Source: CAZWRV01 sp964636325
GTDB taxonomy: Bacteria > Verrucomicrobiota > Lentisphaeria > Victivallales > GWF2-50-93
Assembly (NCBI GenBank): GCA_964636325.1
Contig: CAZWRV010000024.1
Location: 4,409-68,408 of the forward strand
Direction of reading: 5' to 3'
Length of the DNA stretch: 64,000 nt
In this document: in pieces, positions 1 through 8,900 of the stretch
How the letters are laid out: each line of letters begins with the position of its first letter
Position numbering within the stretch: the stretch's first letter is position 1
Notes under the pieces: model-generated
What the model was told of the DNA's origin: nothing
Databases searched by the model: none
The model's input: the letters and a program-made list of their open reading frames with translations, nothing else
Position numbers and translations under genes: made by a program

Positions 1-1190
1 CCTATCGGCGTCAGTCTGACTTCGGGCGCTACGAGGTCGAGTTCGGCCCGTATGACGGTGTCGATGTCCTTGTATGCGGCCGGAGCCTCGCTGAGGTCGG
101 CCATGCCGCCCTTCTTTCCCCGGCCGGTTCTTCCCCATCTGTCGTAGACGATCCCTTCCATGGCCCTGTCGCATGCTTCGATTGAAAGCCTGCGGCAGGC
201 CTCGCTGCGGCCGAGTGCCCTTCCTGCGCCGTGCGAGCAAGACGTGAAGGACATGGGGTTGCCGAGGCCCTTGACGATGTATGACGCAGTTCCCATGCTT
301 CCGGGGATTATGCCGGTTTCGCCCTCCTTCGCCGAGGTCGCGCCCTTCCTGTGGACCCAGAGGTCGAGGCCGAGATGCCTTTCGAGCGCCGCATAGTTGT
401 GGTGGATGTTGATCTCTCCGAGGAATGCGGCCTCCGGGAAGGCTGCGGAGAACTCCTCCTTCAGGACATGCATCATCCTGCGCCTGTTTTCAAGTGCGTA
501 TTCGAGGGCGAACTCCATGTCGCGGACGTATTCCCGCCCTTCATCTGAGTCGGCAGGGAAGTAGGCGAGATCCTTGGATGGCACAAAAAGTTTCTTTCTG
601 CCGTCGAAGTCCACGGCGCGCCTGTGGTGGAAGGACGCGATCCTATATCCGAGGTTGCGCGAGCCGGAATGTAGCATCAGCCATGCCGAGCCGTCCTCGC
701 CGCGCTGGATTTCGATGAAGTGGTTGCCTCCTCCGAGTGTTCCGAGGTTCTTTAGTGCAAGCTCCCAGGTCCGGCTGTCGAGCCATCCAGGAACCGAGCG
801 CAGAAGCCCTTTGAACCTTTCGAAGCCTTCCCAGTCCTGCCCGGAACTGTGCGAGTTCCCCTCTCCGACGGGTATCCGCGCCTTGACACGTTCAAGGATT
901 CTGCGGATGTCCTTCATCCCTCCGAGCCTATCCGCCGGAAGATCCGTCCTCACCGAGACCATGCCGCAGCCGATGTCCACCCCCACCGCGTTGGGGATGA
1001 CCGCGTCCGCGCAGGCGACTACTCCGCCGATGGGCATGCCGTATCCGACATGGCAGTCCGGCATCAGCGCCACGTGGCCAAAGACCGCAGGATGGTTTGC
1101 GAGATTCGCAGCCTGTTTTAGCGCCTCTGGCTCCACCTCCTTGCACCAGGAGAGCACGGGCACCCTGTTTGAATTGTCAGTCCATTCCAT
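1..1190 (-). CDS. rtcB: RNA-splicing ligase RtcB, C-terminus cut by window edge
   Basis: RtcB joins RNA 2',3'-cyclic phosphate or 3'-phosphate ends to 5'-OH ends using GTP and Mn2+. It acts in RNA repair or tRNA splicing in the cytoplasm. The reverse strand reads open from an ATG at 1190 to the window edge, 396 codons, so only about the last dozen residues are missing compared with the usual length near 400. Visible motifs are MPDCHVGYGMPIGG (residues 43-56), VDIGCGM with metal ligands D72 and C75, LGGGNHFIEI with N156/H157, HSGSRNLG with H174, HNYAAL near 264, and SCSHGAGRALGR, whose H320 is the expected guanylylated histidine. All catalytic residues I can check are present. The gene is divergent from the DUF434 gene across about 170 nt. 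The family call is secure; only the extreme C-terminus is unseen. Confidence 0.96.
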   Translation of the reverse strand, partial: MEWTDNSNRVPVLSWCKEVEPEALKQAANLANHPAVFGHVALMPDCHVGYGMPIGGVVACADAVIPNAVGVDIGCGMVSVRTDLPADRLGGMKDIRRILERVKARIPVGEGNSHSSGQDWEGFERFKGLLRSVPGWLDSRTWELALKNLGTLGGGNHFIEIQRGEDGSAWLMLHSGSRNLGYRIASFHHRRAVDFDGRKKLFVPSKDLAYFPADSDEGREYVRDMEFALEYALENRRRMMHVLKEEFSAAFPEAAFLGEINIHHNYAALERHLGLDLWVHRKGATSAKEGETGIIPGSMGTASYIVKGLGNPMSFTSCSHGAGRALGRSEACRRLSIEACDRAMEGIVYDRWGRTGRGKKGGMADLSEAPAAYKDIDTVIRAELDLVAPEVRLTPI

Positions 1191-1358
1191 AGGTTCACAG
1201 CATCCAAGTTCGAAATTAGCGGAGCTGAATATATATTCCTTTTAAACCTTATGAAAGACGTGGCCCCGCCAAACTGCACCATTTTCTTGAGGCGGTTGGG
1301 AAAATATGTTTTTATCGGATTTCGTGCTTTTTTTAATCAATGAAAACAGGTGCGGCTT

Positions 1359-2072
1359 ATGCCATGCGTGATGCACCACCGGGGCAGAAACCCCAAGGAC
1401 GGAAGATATTTCTCGGACGAGGCGCTTCTGCGGCTGAGGGACTGCGTATCGGACTACTGCTGGCTGCTTTCCAAGGGGTATCCGTCAAAGGCGGCCTTGA
1501 AGCTCTGCGGCGACCGTTACCGGCTCTCCGCGAGGCAGCTTGCCGCGGTCGAACGGTCCTCGTGCTCGCAGGGCGAGGCGGAAGCCAGGCGGAGGAAATG
1601 CGTCCCGTCCGATTCAGTCAGGGGCGAGGAAATCCTTGTTGACGGCTTCAACATGCTCATCACGGTCGAGGCGGCCCTTTCCGGAGGCGTGCTCCTGAGG
1701 TGCAGGGACGGCACCATACGCGACATCGCCAGCATCCACGGGACATACAGGTGCGTCGAGGAGACCCGGCGGGCACTCGAGCTCGTCTTCTCCGAGCTCA
1801 TGGATTGCGGGGCATCCCATGCGCGGATACTCCTCGACTCGCCGGTCTCGAACAGCGGCCGCCTCAAGAGCTTCATCAACGGGCAGTTCGCAGGAATATC
1901 GGGATTCTTCGACGTCCGGCTCGAGGCTAATCCCGACAAGCTCCTTGCCGCGTCGGACAACATTGTGGCAAGTTCCGACAGCTGGATCCTTGACAGATGC
2001 CGCCGCTGGCTTAATCTTACGGAACGGATATTGGAGCGGACTCTTCTGGCGGCGGAAGTTATAGAGATTTGA
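1359..2072 (+). CDS. DUF434 domain protein
   Basis: The protein (237 aa from the ATG at 1359) has an N-terminal DUF434-type region with the pattern LLSKGYPSKAALKLCGDRYRL (split here as LSKGYPSKAALKLCG then DRYRL, residues 30-50). A second domain opens with ILVDGFNMLITVEAALSG, also typical of the DUF434/DUF5616 pair. The biochemical function is unknown. I chose the ATG at 1359 because ACAGG lies 8 nt upstream; an in-frame GTG at 1350 and ATG at 1371 are alternatives. It is divergent from rtcB, so a link to RNA repair is possible but is inference only. It ends 112 nt before the exonuclease gene, with two hairpins in between. Confidence 0.8.
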   Translation: MPCVMHHRGRNPKDGRYFSDEALLRLRDCVSDYCWLLSKGYPSKAALKLCGDRYRLSARQLAAVERSSCSQGEAEARRRKCVPSDSVRGEEILVDGFNMLITVEAALSGGVLLRCRDGTIRDIASIHGTYRCVEETRRALELVFSELMDCGASHARILLDSPVSNSGRLKSFINGQFAGISGFFDVRLEANPDKLLAASDNIVASSDSWILDRCRRWLNLTERILERTLLAAEVIEI

Positions 2073-2079
2073 TGATGTC

Positions 2080-2107
2080 GGAATTCGCGGGTCGCGAGTC
2101 CAATTCC
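2080..2107 (+). terminator. weak hairpin after DUF434 gene
   Basis: GGAATT (2080-2085) pairs with AATTCC (2102-2107), and the loop itself can fold through CGCG repeats. A T-rich but interrupted stretch follows. It could be a poor intrinsic terminator of the DUF434 transcript. Confidence 0.3.
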
Positions 2108-2126
2108 GGTTTATTATGTATTTAGG

Positions 2127-2167
2127 GTATGAATTCAGCAAACTGCGCCCTTTTGCTGAATTCATAC
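2127..2167 (+). promoter_or_regulatory. 16-bp perfect hairpin in the exonuclease leader
   Basis: Arms 2127-2142 and 2152-2167 are perfect inverted repeats of 16 bp around a 9-nt loop, each arm containing GAATTC. The right arm ends 5 nt before the GAGGAG ribosome-binding site (2173-2178). There is no T tract directly after it, so it is not a standard terminator. If transcribed it would form a very stable leader structure next to the ribosome-binding site, or it could be a protein-binding operator. Confidence 0.6.
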
Positions 2168-2184
2168 TTAATGAGGAGAGCACC

Positions 2185-3147
2185 ATGCCGCAGCCTCTGA
2201 TCCTGGTGGACGCATATTCGCAGATATACAGGGGGTTCTACGCCATCCCCGGACTGGCGAATTCCAAGGGCGAACCGACCAACGCAGTCTTCGCGGTCGC
2301 CAAGCTGCTGATCTCCCTGGAGAAGGACTTCCCGGCCGAGTTCGGCGCCTTCGTATATGATCTCGGGCGTCCGGCGCACAGGCTGGAGATTGCTCCCCAG
2401 TACAAGGCGACGCGGCCGCCGATGCCCGAGGACCTCAAGGCGCAGCTTCCCGGAATCAGGCGCCTTGTGGCCGCGTTCGGATGGCCGATCATGGAGAAGG
2501 ACGGCTGGGAGGCCGACGACCTGATCGCCGGGTTCGCCGCGAAGTTCGCAGACCTGCAGGTCCGCATCGTGAGCTCGGACAAGGATCTCGCCCAGATCGT
2601 CGACGAAAGGGTGAACATGCTCGTGCCCGACAAGAAGTCCGGCGGCTTCATGCTCTGGAAGAGGGACCAGGTGCTCGAGAAGTTCGACGTCGCTCCGGAA
2701 CAGATAATCGACTACCTCTCGATGACCGGCGACAGCTCAGACAACATCCCCGGCGTCGAGGGCGTGGGCCCGAAGACCGCCGCGAAGCTGCTGCACAAGT
2801 TCGGCTCCGTCGAGGCCATGCTGGCAAGGACGGCCGAGATAGACAATGAAAAGCTCAGGGACAAGATACAGGCATCGTCCGAATTTCTCATTAAGAACAA
2901 AAAAATGATTGCCTTTGTAACCGCGCTCCCCGAAAGCGCCTGGGAGGACATCTCGGCCCTGAAAAAGGCCGGACCGGACTGGAACGAGCTTGAAACAATC
3001 GCTTCCGAGCTTGAAATGAAGAGCCTCATGAAGGATATTTCTTCTCTAGCGAAGAGCCGTTCCGCCGCGGACACGGGCGATCTCTTCCAGCAGGAAGGCA
3101 AGAAGGAGCCTCCGAAGGTGGAGTATTATACGCCCGACCTCTTTTGA
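2185..3147 (+). CDS. stand-alone 5'-3' exonuclease (Pol I N-domain type)
   Basis: A FEN-type 5' nuclease of 320 aa equivalent to the N-terminal domain of DNA polymerase I, with no polymerase domain. It would remove RNA primers or flap DNA. Visible acidic metal-site residues are D9 (LILVDAYS), E109/D111/D112 (GWEADDLI), D132/D134 (SSDKDL) and D183/D186 (TGDSSDNIPG). The helix-hairpin-helix VEGVGPKTAAKLL follows at about 191-203. The start at 2185 has GAGGAG 6 nt upstream; the reading frame is open further upstream but lacks a signal there. It is longer than E. coli Xni (about 250 aa) and close to a full Pol I 5' nuclease domain. The C-terminal 40 residues are charged and low in homology cues. 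Confidence 0.9.
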   Translation: MPQPLILVDAYSQIYRGFYAIPGLANSKGEPTNAVFAVAKLLISLEKDFPAEFGAFVYDLGRPAHRLEIAPQYKATRPPMPEDLKAQLPGIRRLVAAFGWPIMEKDGWEADDLIAGFAAKFADLQVRIVSSDKDLAQIVDERVNMLVPDKKSGGFMLWKRDQVLEKFDVAPEQIIDYLSMTGDSSDNIPGVEGVGPKTAAKLLHKFGSVEAMLARTAEIDNEKLRDKIQASSEFLIKNKKMIAFVTALPESAWEDISALKKAGPDWNELETIASELEMKSLMKDISSLAKSRSAADTGDLFQQEGKKEPPKVEYYTPDLF

Positions 3148-3178
3148 GACGGGCGGAGTCCTGTTGTCGCGCAAATTG

Positions 3179-3232
3179 TGGAGGGTTTTGCTTGTCAAAA
3201 CCACGCTCGGCTCCGACGAGCGTCGCCCTCCA
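3179..3232. repeat. palindromic element, family B (compact form)
   Basis: TGGAGGG (3179-3185) pairs with CCCTCCA (3226-3232). Inside are two hairpins: GGTTTTG/CAAAACC (3184-3190 with 3196-3202) and ACGCTCG/CGAGCGT (3203-3209 with 3217-3223). The layout matches the larger family B elements at 32.1 and 33.4 kb, with different bases in equivalent stems. It sits 65 nt upstream of the kinase start. Confidence 0.7.
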
Positions 3233-3296
3233 TGGCCGTTACTGCGGAAAATGCAGGAGCGACCATAAATCAAGGTATGTAAGGTCAAGGCCGTTT

Positions 3297-4700
3297 ATGC
3301 CGGGTAGAATAATGATAGGGGTGAACACCGGCCCGTTGTCCGGGACGAAGTTCGCCGTTGACGAGCGCATGATATGCACGGTCGGGCGCGCAAAGGACTG
3401 CCTCATCTGCATACCGAAGGAGGCCGACGGCGGCGTCTCCCGATACCACTGCCTCTTCGACGTGTCCCCTCCGAACATCACCGTGCGCGACCTGGGCAGC
3501 AAGAACGGGACATACGTCAACCAGCAGAACATCGCGCTCTCCGGAGGCGTCTCCGGGGCCGGCGGACTCGAGACCAGACCGGTAGCACTGCAGGACGGCG
3601 ACATCGTACAGATAAGCGACACCATCTTCCAGATCAACATCGAAAAGCCGGACGACGGCAAGGCCACCGGCCTCAGGGTATGCCTCTCATGCGGCAGATA
3701 CATCGAGATGGAGGAGGCTTCGACCCTGCAGGGCAAGCTCTGGTGCCCAGACTGCCTCAAGAGCGGAGGCGAAACCCCGGAGACGCCTGTCAACCCCGAG
3801 TCCATGGACGTCCAGGGCACCCGCCAGCAGTGCCCTGTCCCCTGGCACAGGATAATAAAGCCGCTGGGCAGGGGCGGAATGGGCATGGTCTACCTCATAG
3901 AGAACGTCTATACCGGCGTTCCCATGGCCCTGAAGGTCATGCTTTCCGAGAGCGCCGCCAACAACGCATCCGTAGACCGATTCCTCAGGGAGGTCAGGAT
4001 TTGCGCGCGCCTCAACCATCCGAACATCGTCCGGCTCTACGACTACGGCTGCAAGAAGGGGCTTTACTACTGCGCCCTCGAATACTGCGGCGGAGGCAGC
4101 GTGGAGAAGCTCTGCGACGAGAAGGGCGGCCCCTTCGACCTGGAGGACGCGCTCCTGATCATCATGCAGGTCCTGGACGGCCTGATTTATGCGCAGAGCG
4201 TCGAGATACCAGGCGTTAAGCTCGCCGACGGGCGGGAGGTGACGGCGACCGGAATCGTCCACCGCGACCTGAAGCCCGAAAACCTTTTTATCCAGGTCGT
4301 GGACGGCAAGCAGGTCGTGAAGATCGGCGACTTCGGCATCGCCAAGGCCTTCGACATGTCCGGGCTCTCAGGGCACACCCAGCAGGGCGTCGCGCTCGGC
4401 ACCCCGTATTTCGCGCCCCGCCAGCAGATCGTCAACTTCAAGTTCGCGGGCATCGAGGTGGACGTCTGGGCCGTCGCCGCGACGCTCTACTACCTCCTCA
4501 CCGGCTACCCTCCGAAGCAGATAGACATGAACAACCCCATCAAGTCCCTCCTCGAAAAGGATCCGGTGCCGGTCCTGCACAGGAACCCGGAAATCCCCTC
4601 CAAGCTGGCCGAACTCCTCGACAGCGCGCTCTACGACAAGGGCGATCTCGCGTTCAAGAAGGCCGCCGATTTCCGCAGCGCGCTGCTGGACGTGATCTGA
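3297..4700 (+). CDS. FHA / zinc-ribbon / Ser-Thr protein kinase
   Basis: A 467-aa cytoplasmic-looking eukaryotic-type kinase with no membrane segment. An FHA phosphothreonine-binding domain (about 7-115) shows VGR (29-31), SRYH (48-51) and SKNGTYVN (68-75). A CxxC...CxxC ribbon (C129, C132, C150, C153) follows. The kinase domain (about 183-467) has the glycine loop LGRGGMGMVY, K213 (ALKV), E232, HRDLKPEN (322-329) and DFG (345-347). The APE motif of the activation loop reads FAPRQQ, so the usual Glu is Arg375. I chose the ATG at 3297, with AAGG 6 nt upstream; the frame upstream of it is repeat-derived. FHA fused to its own kinase suggests autophosphorylation-dependent recruitment. The neighbouring envelope proteins may be targets, which is inference. 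Confidence 0.92.
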   Translation: MPGRIMIGVNTGPLSGTKFAVDERMICTVGRAKDCLICIPKEADGGVSRYHCLFDVSPPNITVRDLGSKNGTYVNQQNIALSGGVSGAGGLETRPVALQDGDIVQISDTIFQINIEKPDDGKATGLRVCLSCGRYIEMEEASTLQGKLWCPDCLKSGGETPETPVNPESMDVQGTRQQCPVPWHRIIKPLGRGGMGMVYLIENVYTGVPMALKVMLSESAANNASVDRFLREVRICARLNHPNIVRLYDYGCKKGLYYCALEYCGGGSVEKLCDEKGGPFDLEDALLIIMQVLDGLIYAQSVEIPGVKLADGREVTATGIVHRDLKPENLFIQVVDGKQVVKIGDFGIAKAFDMSGLSGHTQQGVALGTPYFAPRQQIVNFKFAGIEVDVWAVAATLYYLLTGYPPKQIDMNNPIKSLLEKDPVPVLHRNPEIPSKLAELLDSALYDKGDLAFKKAADFRSALLDVI

Positions 4701-4738
4701 CGGGCCGGCCGCAAAAACAGGCTGGCTTTCGGCTGGGA

Positions 4739-5926
4739 ATGGCTGTAGATTGCCGAATGAAATCCTTAGAGATATTTCTTTGCAGATGGCTTTCCCGTTC
4801 GGGAGTCCGGACGGTTGCGGCACTGATGTTGATTTCGCCCTTTCCAATGGCGGCGGCCGAGAAGGATGCGGAGAGCGCCGAGGCTGTCGTCACGATGAGC
4901 GACGGGTCGACGATTTCCGGAACGCTGTCGATCATCGGGTCGAATCCCTTGACCATCTCGCCGAACGGGGAAAGCCGCCAGAGGCAGTTTTATCTGAGGG
5001 ACATGCTTTCGATAGAGCACGGCATCGAGTCCGCGAACATGAAGAGGCCGTGGGTCTACAAGGAGGCCGGAAGCATCGAGAAGTTCTACTTCGACGAGAA
5101 GGAATATCCTTTCGTGAACTTCCTGACGAAAATCACCCTTGTCGACGGGTCGGTCGTGACCGGGCACATCGTGTCGGCCGCCTTCAACATAAGGGACTCC
5201 GCCGGCAAACATAAGCTTTTCCTGCAGCGCCAGATCAAGGGCGAAAAGGGCCAGGCGATGGAGGAGGCAGTCTTCCCATCATCGATCCGCTTCCCCGGAA
5301 GCAAGGCCAAGGACGCCATGCCGCTCATGGGCGTAGTCGAAGGGCTTGGCAAGCTTGAGAAGGCCACCGCCTTCGACATCGAGAGGGAGAACGTCGTAGC
5401 GGGGAAAATCTCGGAGGACGGTAAGTTCGACTTCGGCAACCTCCTCCCAGGATACTACGACGTCACAATCCTTACGGACTCGCATGCCCTCACCGGGTTC
5501 TCGCAGGCCGTGCCGTCGAACGTCAAGGACAATCCGCTCCAGGAAGAAGACCTGGACAATCTGAAAAAAGTCTTCCCGCTGACCGACGACTTCTTCAAGG
5601 AGAGATGGCTGATGTGCATTTCAGGGTCGCGCAACTACGCCAAGACCCTCGCGTACAAACGCAGGGCGGACTACGTGGACGACATGGGCAATCCGGTCAA
5701 AGGCGTGCGCATCTGGCATCTGGAGCTGATGACCTGGCACCTACCGGAAAGCGAGTGGCAGCTCGACAGGAGATTCATACTCATAAGGCACAAGCAGCAG
5801 GACTCGGACAAGCCGAGGAAGCTCTTCGCAGTCCCCGGGCTCGGCGCAGTGAAGCCCGGGACTGACTTGAAAATCGGCAAGGAGGCCGTCGATGGCGGCA
5901 AAGGATTTATACGCAACCTTGACTAG
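4739..5926 (+). CDS. secreted protein of unknown function
   Basis: A 395-aa protein with an N-terminal export signal: basic RSGVR, a hydrophobic run and a likely cleavage after MAAA (residues about 20-40). The mature part opens with a beta-rich segment containing TMSDGSTISG and later TLVDGSVVTGH, two similar strand motifs about 80 residues apart. These look like duplicated small beta domains. GNLLPGYYDVTIL resembles a carboxypeptidase-regulatory-like beta-sandwich. No catalytic motif is seen. The start is uncertain: ATG 4739 and ATG 4757 are both possible and neither has a clear ribosome site. Its last 35 nt overlap the next gene in another frame, so the two are probably co-translated. Confidence 0.7.
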   Translation: MAVDCRMKSLEIFLCRWLSRSGVRTVAALMLISPFPMAAAEKDAESAEAVVTMSDGSTISGTLSIIGSNPLTISPNGESRQRQFYLRDMLSIEHGIESANMKRPWVYKEAGSIEKFYFDEKEYPFVNFLTKITLVDGSVVTGHIVSAAFNIRDSAGKHKLFLQRQIKGEKGQAMEEAVFPSSIRFPGSKAKDAMPLMGVVEGLGKLEKATAFDIERENVVAGKISEDGKFDFGNLLPGYYDVTILTDSHALTGFSQAVPSNVKDNPLQEEDLDNLKKVFPLTDDFFKERWLMCISGSRNYAKTLAYKRRADYVDDMGNPVKGVRIWHLELMTWHLPESEWQLDRRFILIRHKQQDSDKPRKLFAVPGLGAVKPGTDLKIGKEAVDGGKGFIRNLD

Positions 5927-8900
5927 CTTCGGGATTTTCGCCAAGCTCCGGAAGTCCGCGGCGGCGCTCGCGGCCGTCCTGGCCGCGGACGCCATCCTGC
6001 TCTTCCTGCTCTTCTCCTTGGACAACCTCCTGAACTTCAATTCCGCCGCCAGGTTCGTCTCAGTCTCGGCGGTCGCAGTCATCAACCTGTTGTTCCTCGG
6101 ATGGCTGGTGCATCTTTTCGCCTTCAGAAAGGAGAGCTTCCGCAGGCTGGCGGTAGACTTGGAGAAGGAGCAAGGCATCCCCGACAACTCCGTGATCAAC
6201 GCGGTCTGCTTTGACGAGGAAAAGGAATTTCCGGCGGCGTTGAAGAGTCTCTTCGCCGGCGCGGCGGCCGAGGGCTGCAGGATGGTCAGCTTCCATATCT
6301 CGTCCGTCTTCAGGACTGCAGGCTTCGCCAAGGCGTCCCGAATCCTGATGGCCGCGCTCATAATCCTCGGCCTGTATTCCGCCCTCTTCTACAGGCATGC
6401 TCAGAACGCCATGCTGCGCTTCATCAACCCCTTTTCGCAGCTCGCCTCCCTTAATTTCACGCAGTTCGATGTGGCGCCCGGGGACGCAGAAGTCGCCGAA
6501 GGCGGCGCGTGCAGGATAACGGCGTCGGCGGCCAGGGACGGCGCCCCCGCCCGGGAGCTCGCCATCGTCGTGAAGAGGCAGGATTCGGCGGAATCCTTCG
6601 AAATGCGCCGCGAAGGCGACCGCTTCTTCGCTGACCTGAAGGACATCGGCGCACCGCTGCTCTACTGCGTCAAGCACAGGCGCGACTCCAGCAGGTGGTT
6701 CAGGATCAGCGTCTCCCGGAAGCCCAGGTTCGAGAGCCTTTCAGCTTCGGTCGTGCCTCCTGAATATACAGGTGAAAAGGAATATCCGCTCGAGCGCGCC
6801 GAGAAGGACGGCGGCATCCTGAAGGACTCCGCGGTCAAAGTCGCGTTCACGCTCCCCGCCGGTTCGAGCGCAAGCTTCTTCAATGATGGAAAGCCGGCTC
6901 AGGCCAAGGACGGAAGATTCGAGCACAAGCTCACCTCGTCCGCCGTCCTGAGCGCCTCGGTCGAGGACGCCAAGGGGCTGGTCAACAAGGACGCCTGGAT
7001 CGCCAGGCTCACGGCCGTCGAAGACCGCCCGCCGGAGATAAGATTCCTCAACGCCGACACCAACGTCGAGCTGCTTTCAGGCGAAAAGCTGCCTCTGCAG
7101 ATGCTCGCCGAGGACGACGTCGCCGTCAGCTCAATCGAGGTTTTCATGGAGTCCGCCTCCGGCGAGAAGACGCTGAAGACGTTCGCCTATTCCCAGAACA
7201 GGAAGAGCCTCCGCGAGGTCTGGGTGCTCACCGCGGACAAGGCCGTCTTCGCTCCGAACGCCTCATATACGATATGGGCGCGCGCCTCGGACAGGTTCCC
7301 CGGCGGCCATTCCACCGTCGCCAAGTCTCCAATAAACATACACATCCTGGACAACGTCAAGATGCTCTCCGAGGCCTGCAAGGGCGGCGCGGAGGCCAAG
7401 TTCTACTCACTGATAATCAAGGCATTGGAAAAGCAGAAGTCGCTCCAGAACACGCTAGGAGGACAGGTCAAGCACATCAGCGCGAGGAAGCAGATTCCCG
7501 AATTCGATAACGCGCAGAAGGAGATCCACGCCCTCATCTCATCCGCATGCGACGCCGCGGCCGAGCTCAGGAAGACCAACACGATAACTGAGCCCATGAA
7601 CGCCGGAATCCGCGCGATCAGGGACGGAATTTCCAGCCAGACGCTGACGGCCTTCAAGGAGGCGCAGGACGAGAAGTGGCAGCCAGAGATCAAGCTCGCG
7701 CTCAACAGGATCATACTGCTGCAGCGCCAGCTCATCGCAAGCCTCGAGGAGCTCCTCAACATGCTCTCCCTCGGCAGGAAGGAGGCAGAGGCTAAGAAGG
7801 ACGAAGACCGCGAGGACGCCCAGGACCTGGCGCTCCTCGAAAAGCTCAAGGCGCTGAAGAAGGACATCGACAAGTTCAAGGAGGACCAGCGCAAGATCAT
7901 AGAAAAGACGGAGGAGCTCGACAAGAAGAATCCGGAGGACTGGACAAAGGCGGAGGAGGAGCTGCTCGGCGACCTTTCGGCGAAGGAGGCCGACCTCTCG
8001 AAGTTCTTCAAGGCCGCCTTCAACGACCTCTCGAAGCTGGGCAGGCAGGACTTCTCCAACTCCCGGATGGCCGAGGACATCATCGGGATGTACGAGGAGC
8101 TGCAGAAGGCAGGCGACGCCCTCAAGAAGAAGGAGAACATCGAGATCGCCACCCTCAACGAGGAGGCCGCCGCCACCGCCGCCGACAACGTAGAGCAGAA
8201 CCTCGAACGCTGGCTCGCCGACATGCAGGACAACATCAAGTGGAACGCCGAACAGGGCGAAGGCTCCCCCGACCTTAAGATGACCGACCTGCCCGAGGAG
8301 CTCACCGACATCATCGGCGACCTCATCGAGTCCGAATCGGACATGGACGAGGAGAGCCAGGACTCCACCAACTCCACCGCCGTCGATACGGACAGGGGCC
8401 TCGGCTGGGGCGTCAGCGACGGCAACATCAACAGCATGCAGGCCAAGGGCATCACCGGAAACGTCCTGCCGAACAACAACGAAGTGGCGGGCCGCTCCGG
8501 CGAAGGCCGCTCAGGCAAGTCATCCGGCCAGTTCGTCGGCGACAACGCCATCGGCAAGGGCGGCCGCAAGACTCCCACACGCCTCACGGAATCCCCTTTC
8601 GAACAGGGAACAATCAAGGACACTTCCAAGGAGGCCCAGGGCGGCGCGACCGGCGGCGGAAAGCAGTCCGGCGTCGGCCACGAAGGGCTTCGCGGAAAGA
8701 CGCCCGACAACAACAGGGACCTCGAGCAGCGCATCGCAGGCCGGCCCGAAATGAAGCAGAAGGCCGAAGCCCTCCTCCGCAAGCTCACCGTCCAGAACCT
8801 CCCCACCGGCGACCTCGAGGAGGCCATCGAAAAGATGGATAAGCTCTCAAAATACGGCGCAAAGGGCAAGGGCATCGAATTCAGGCAGATAAGGGACGAC

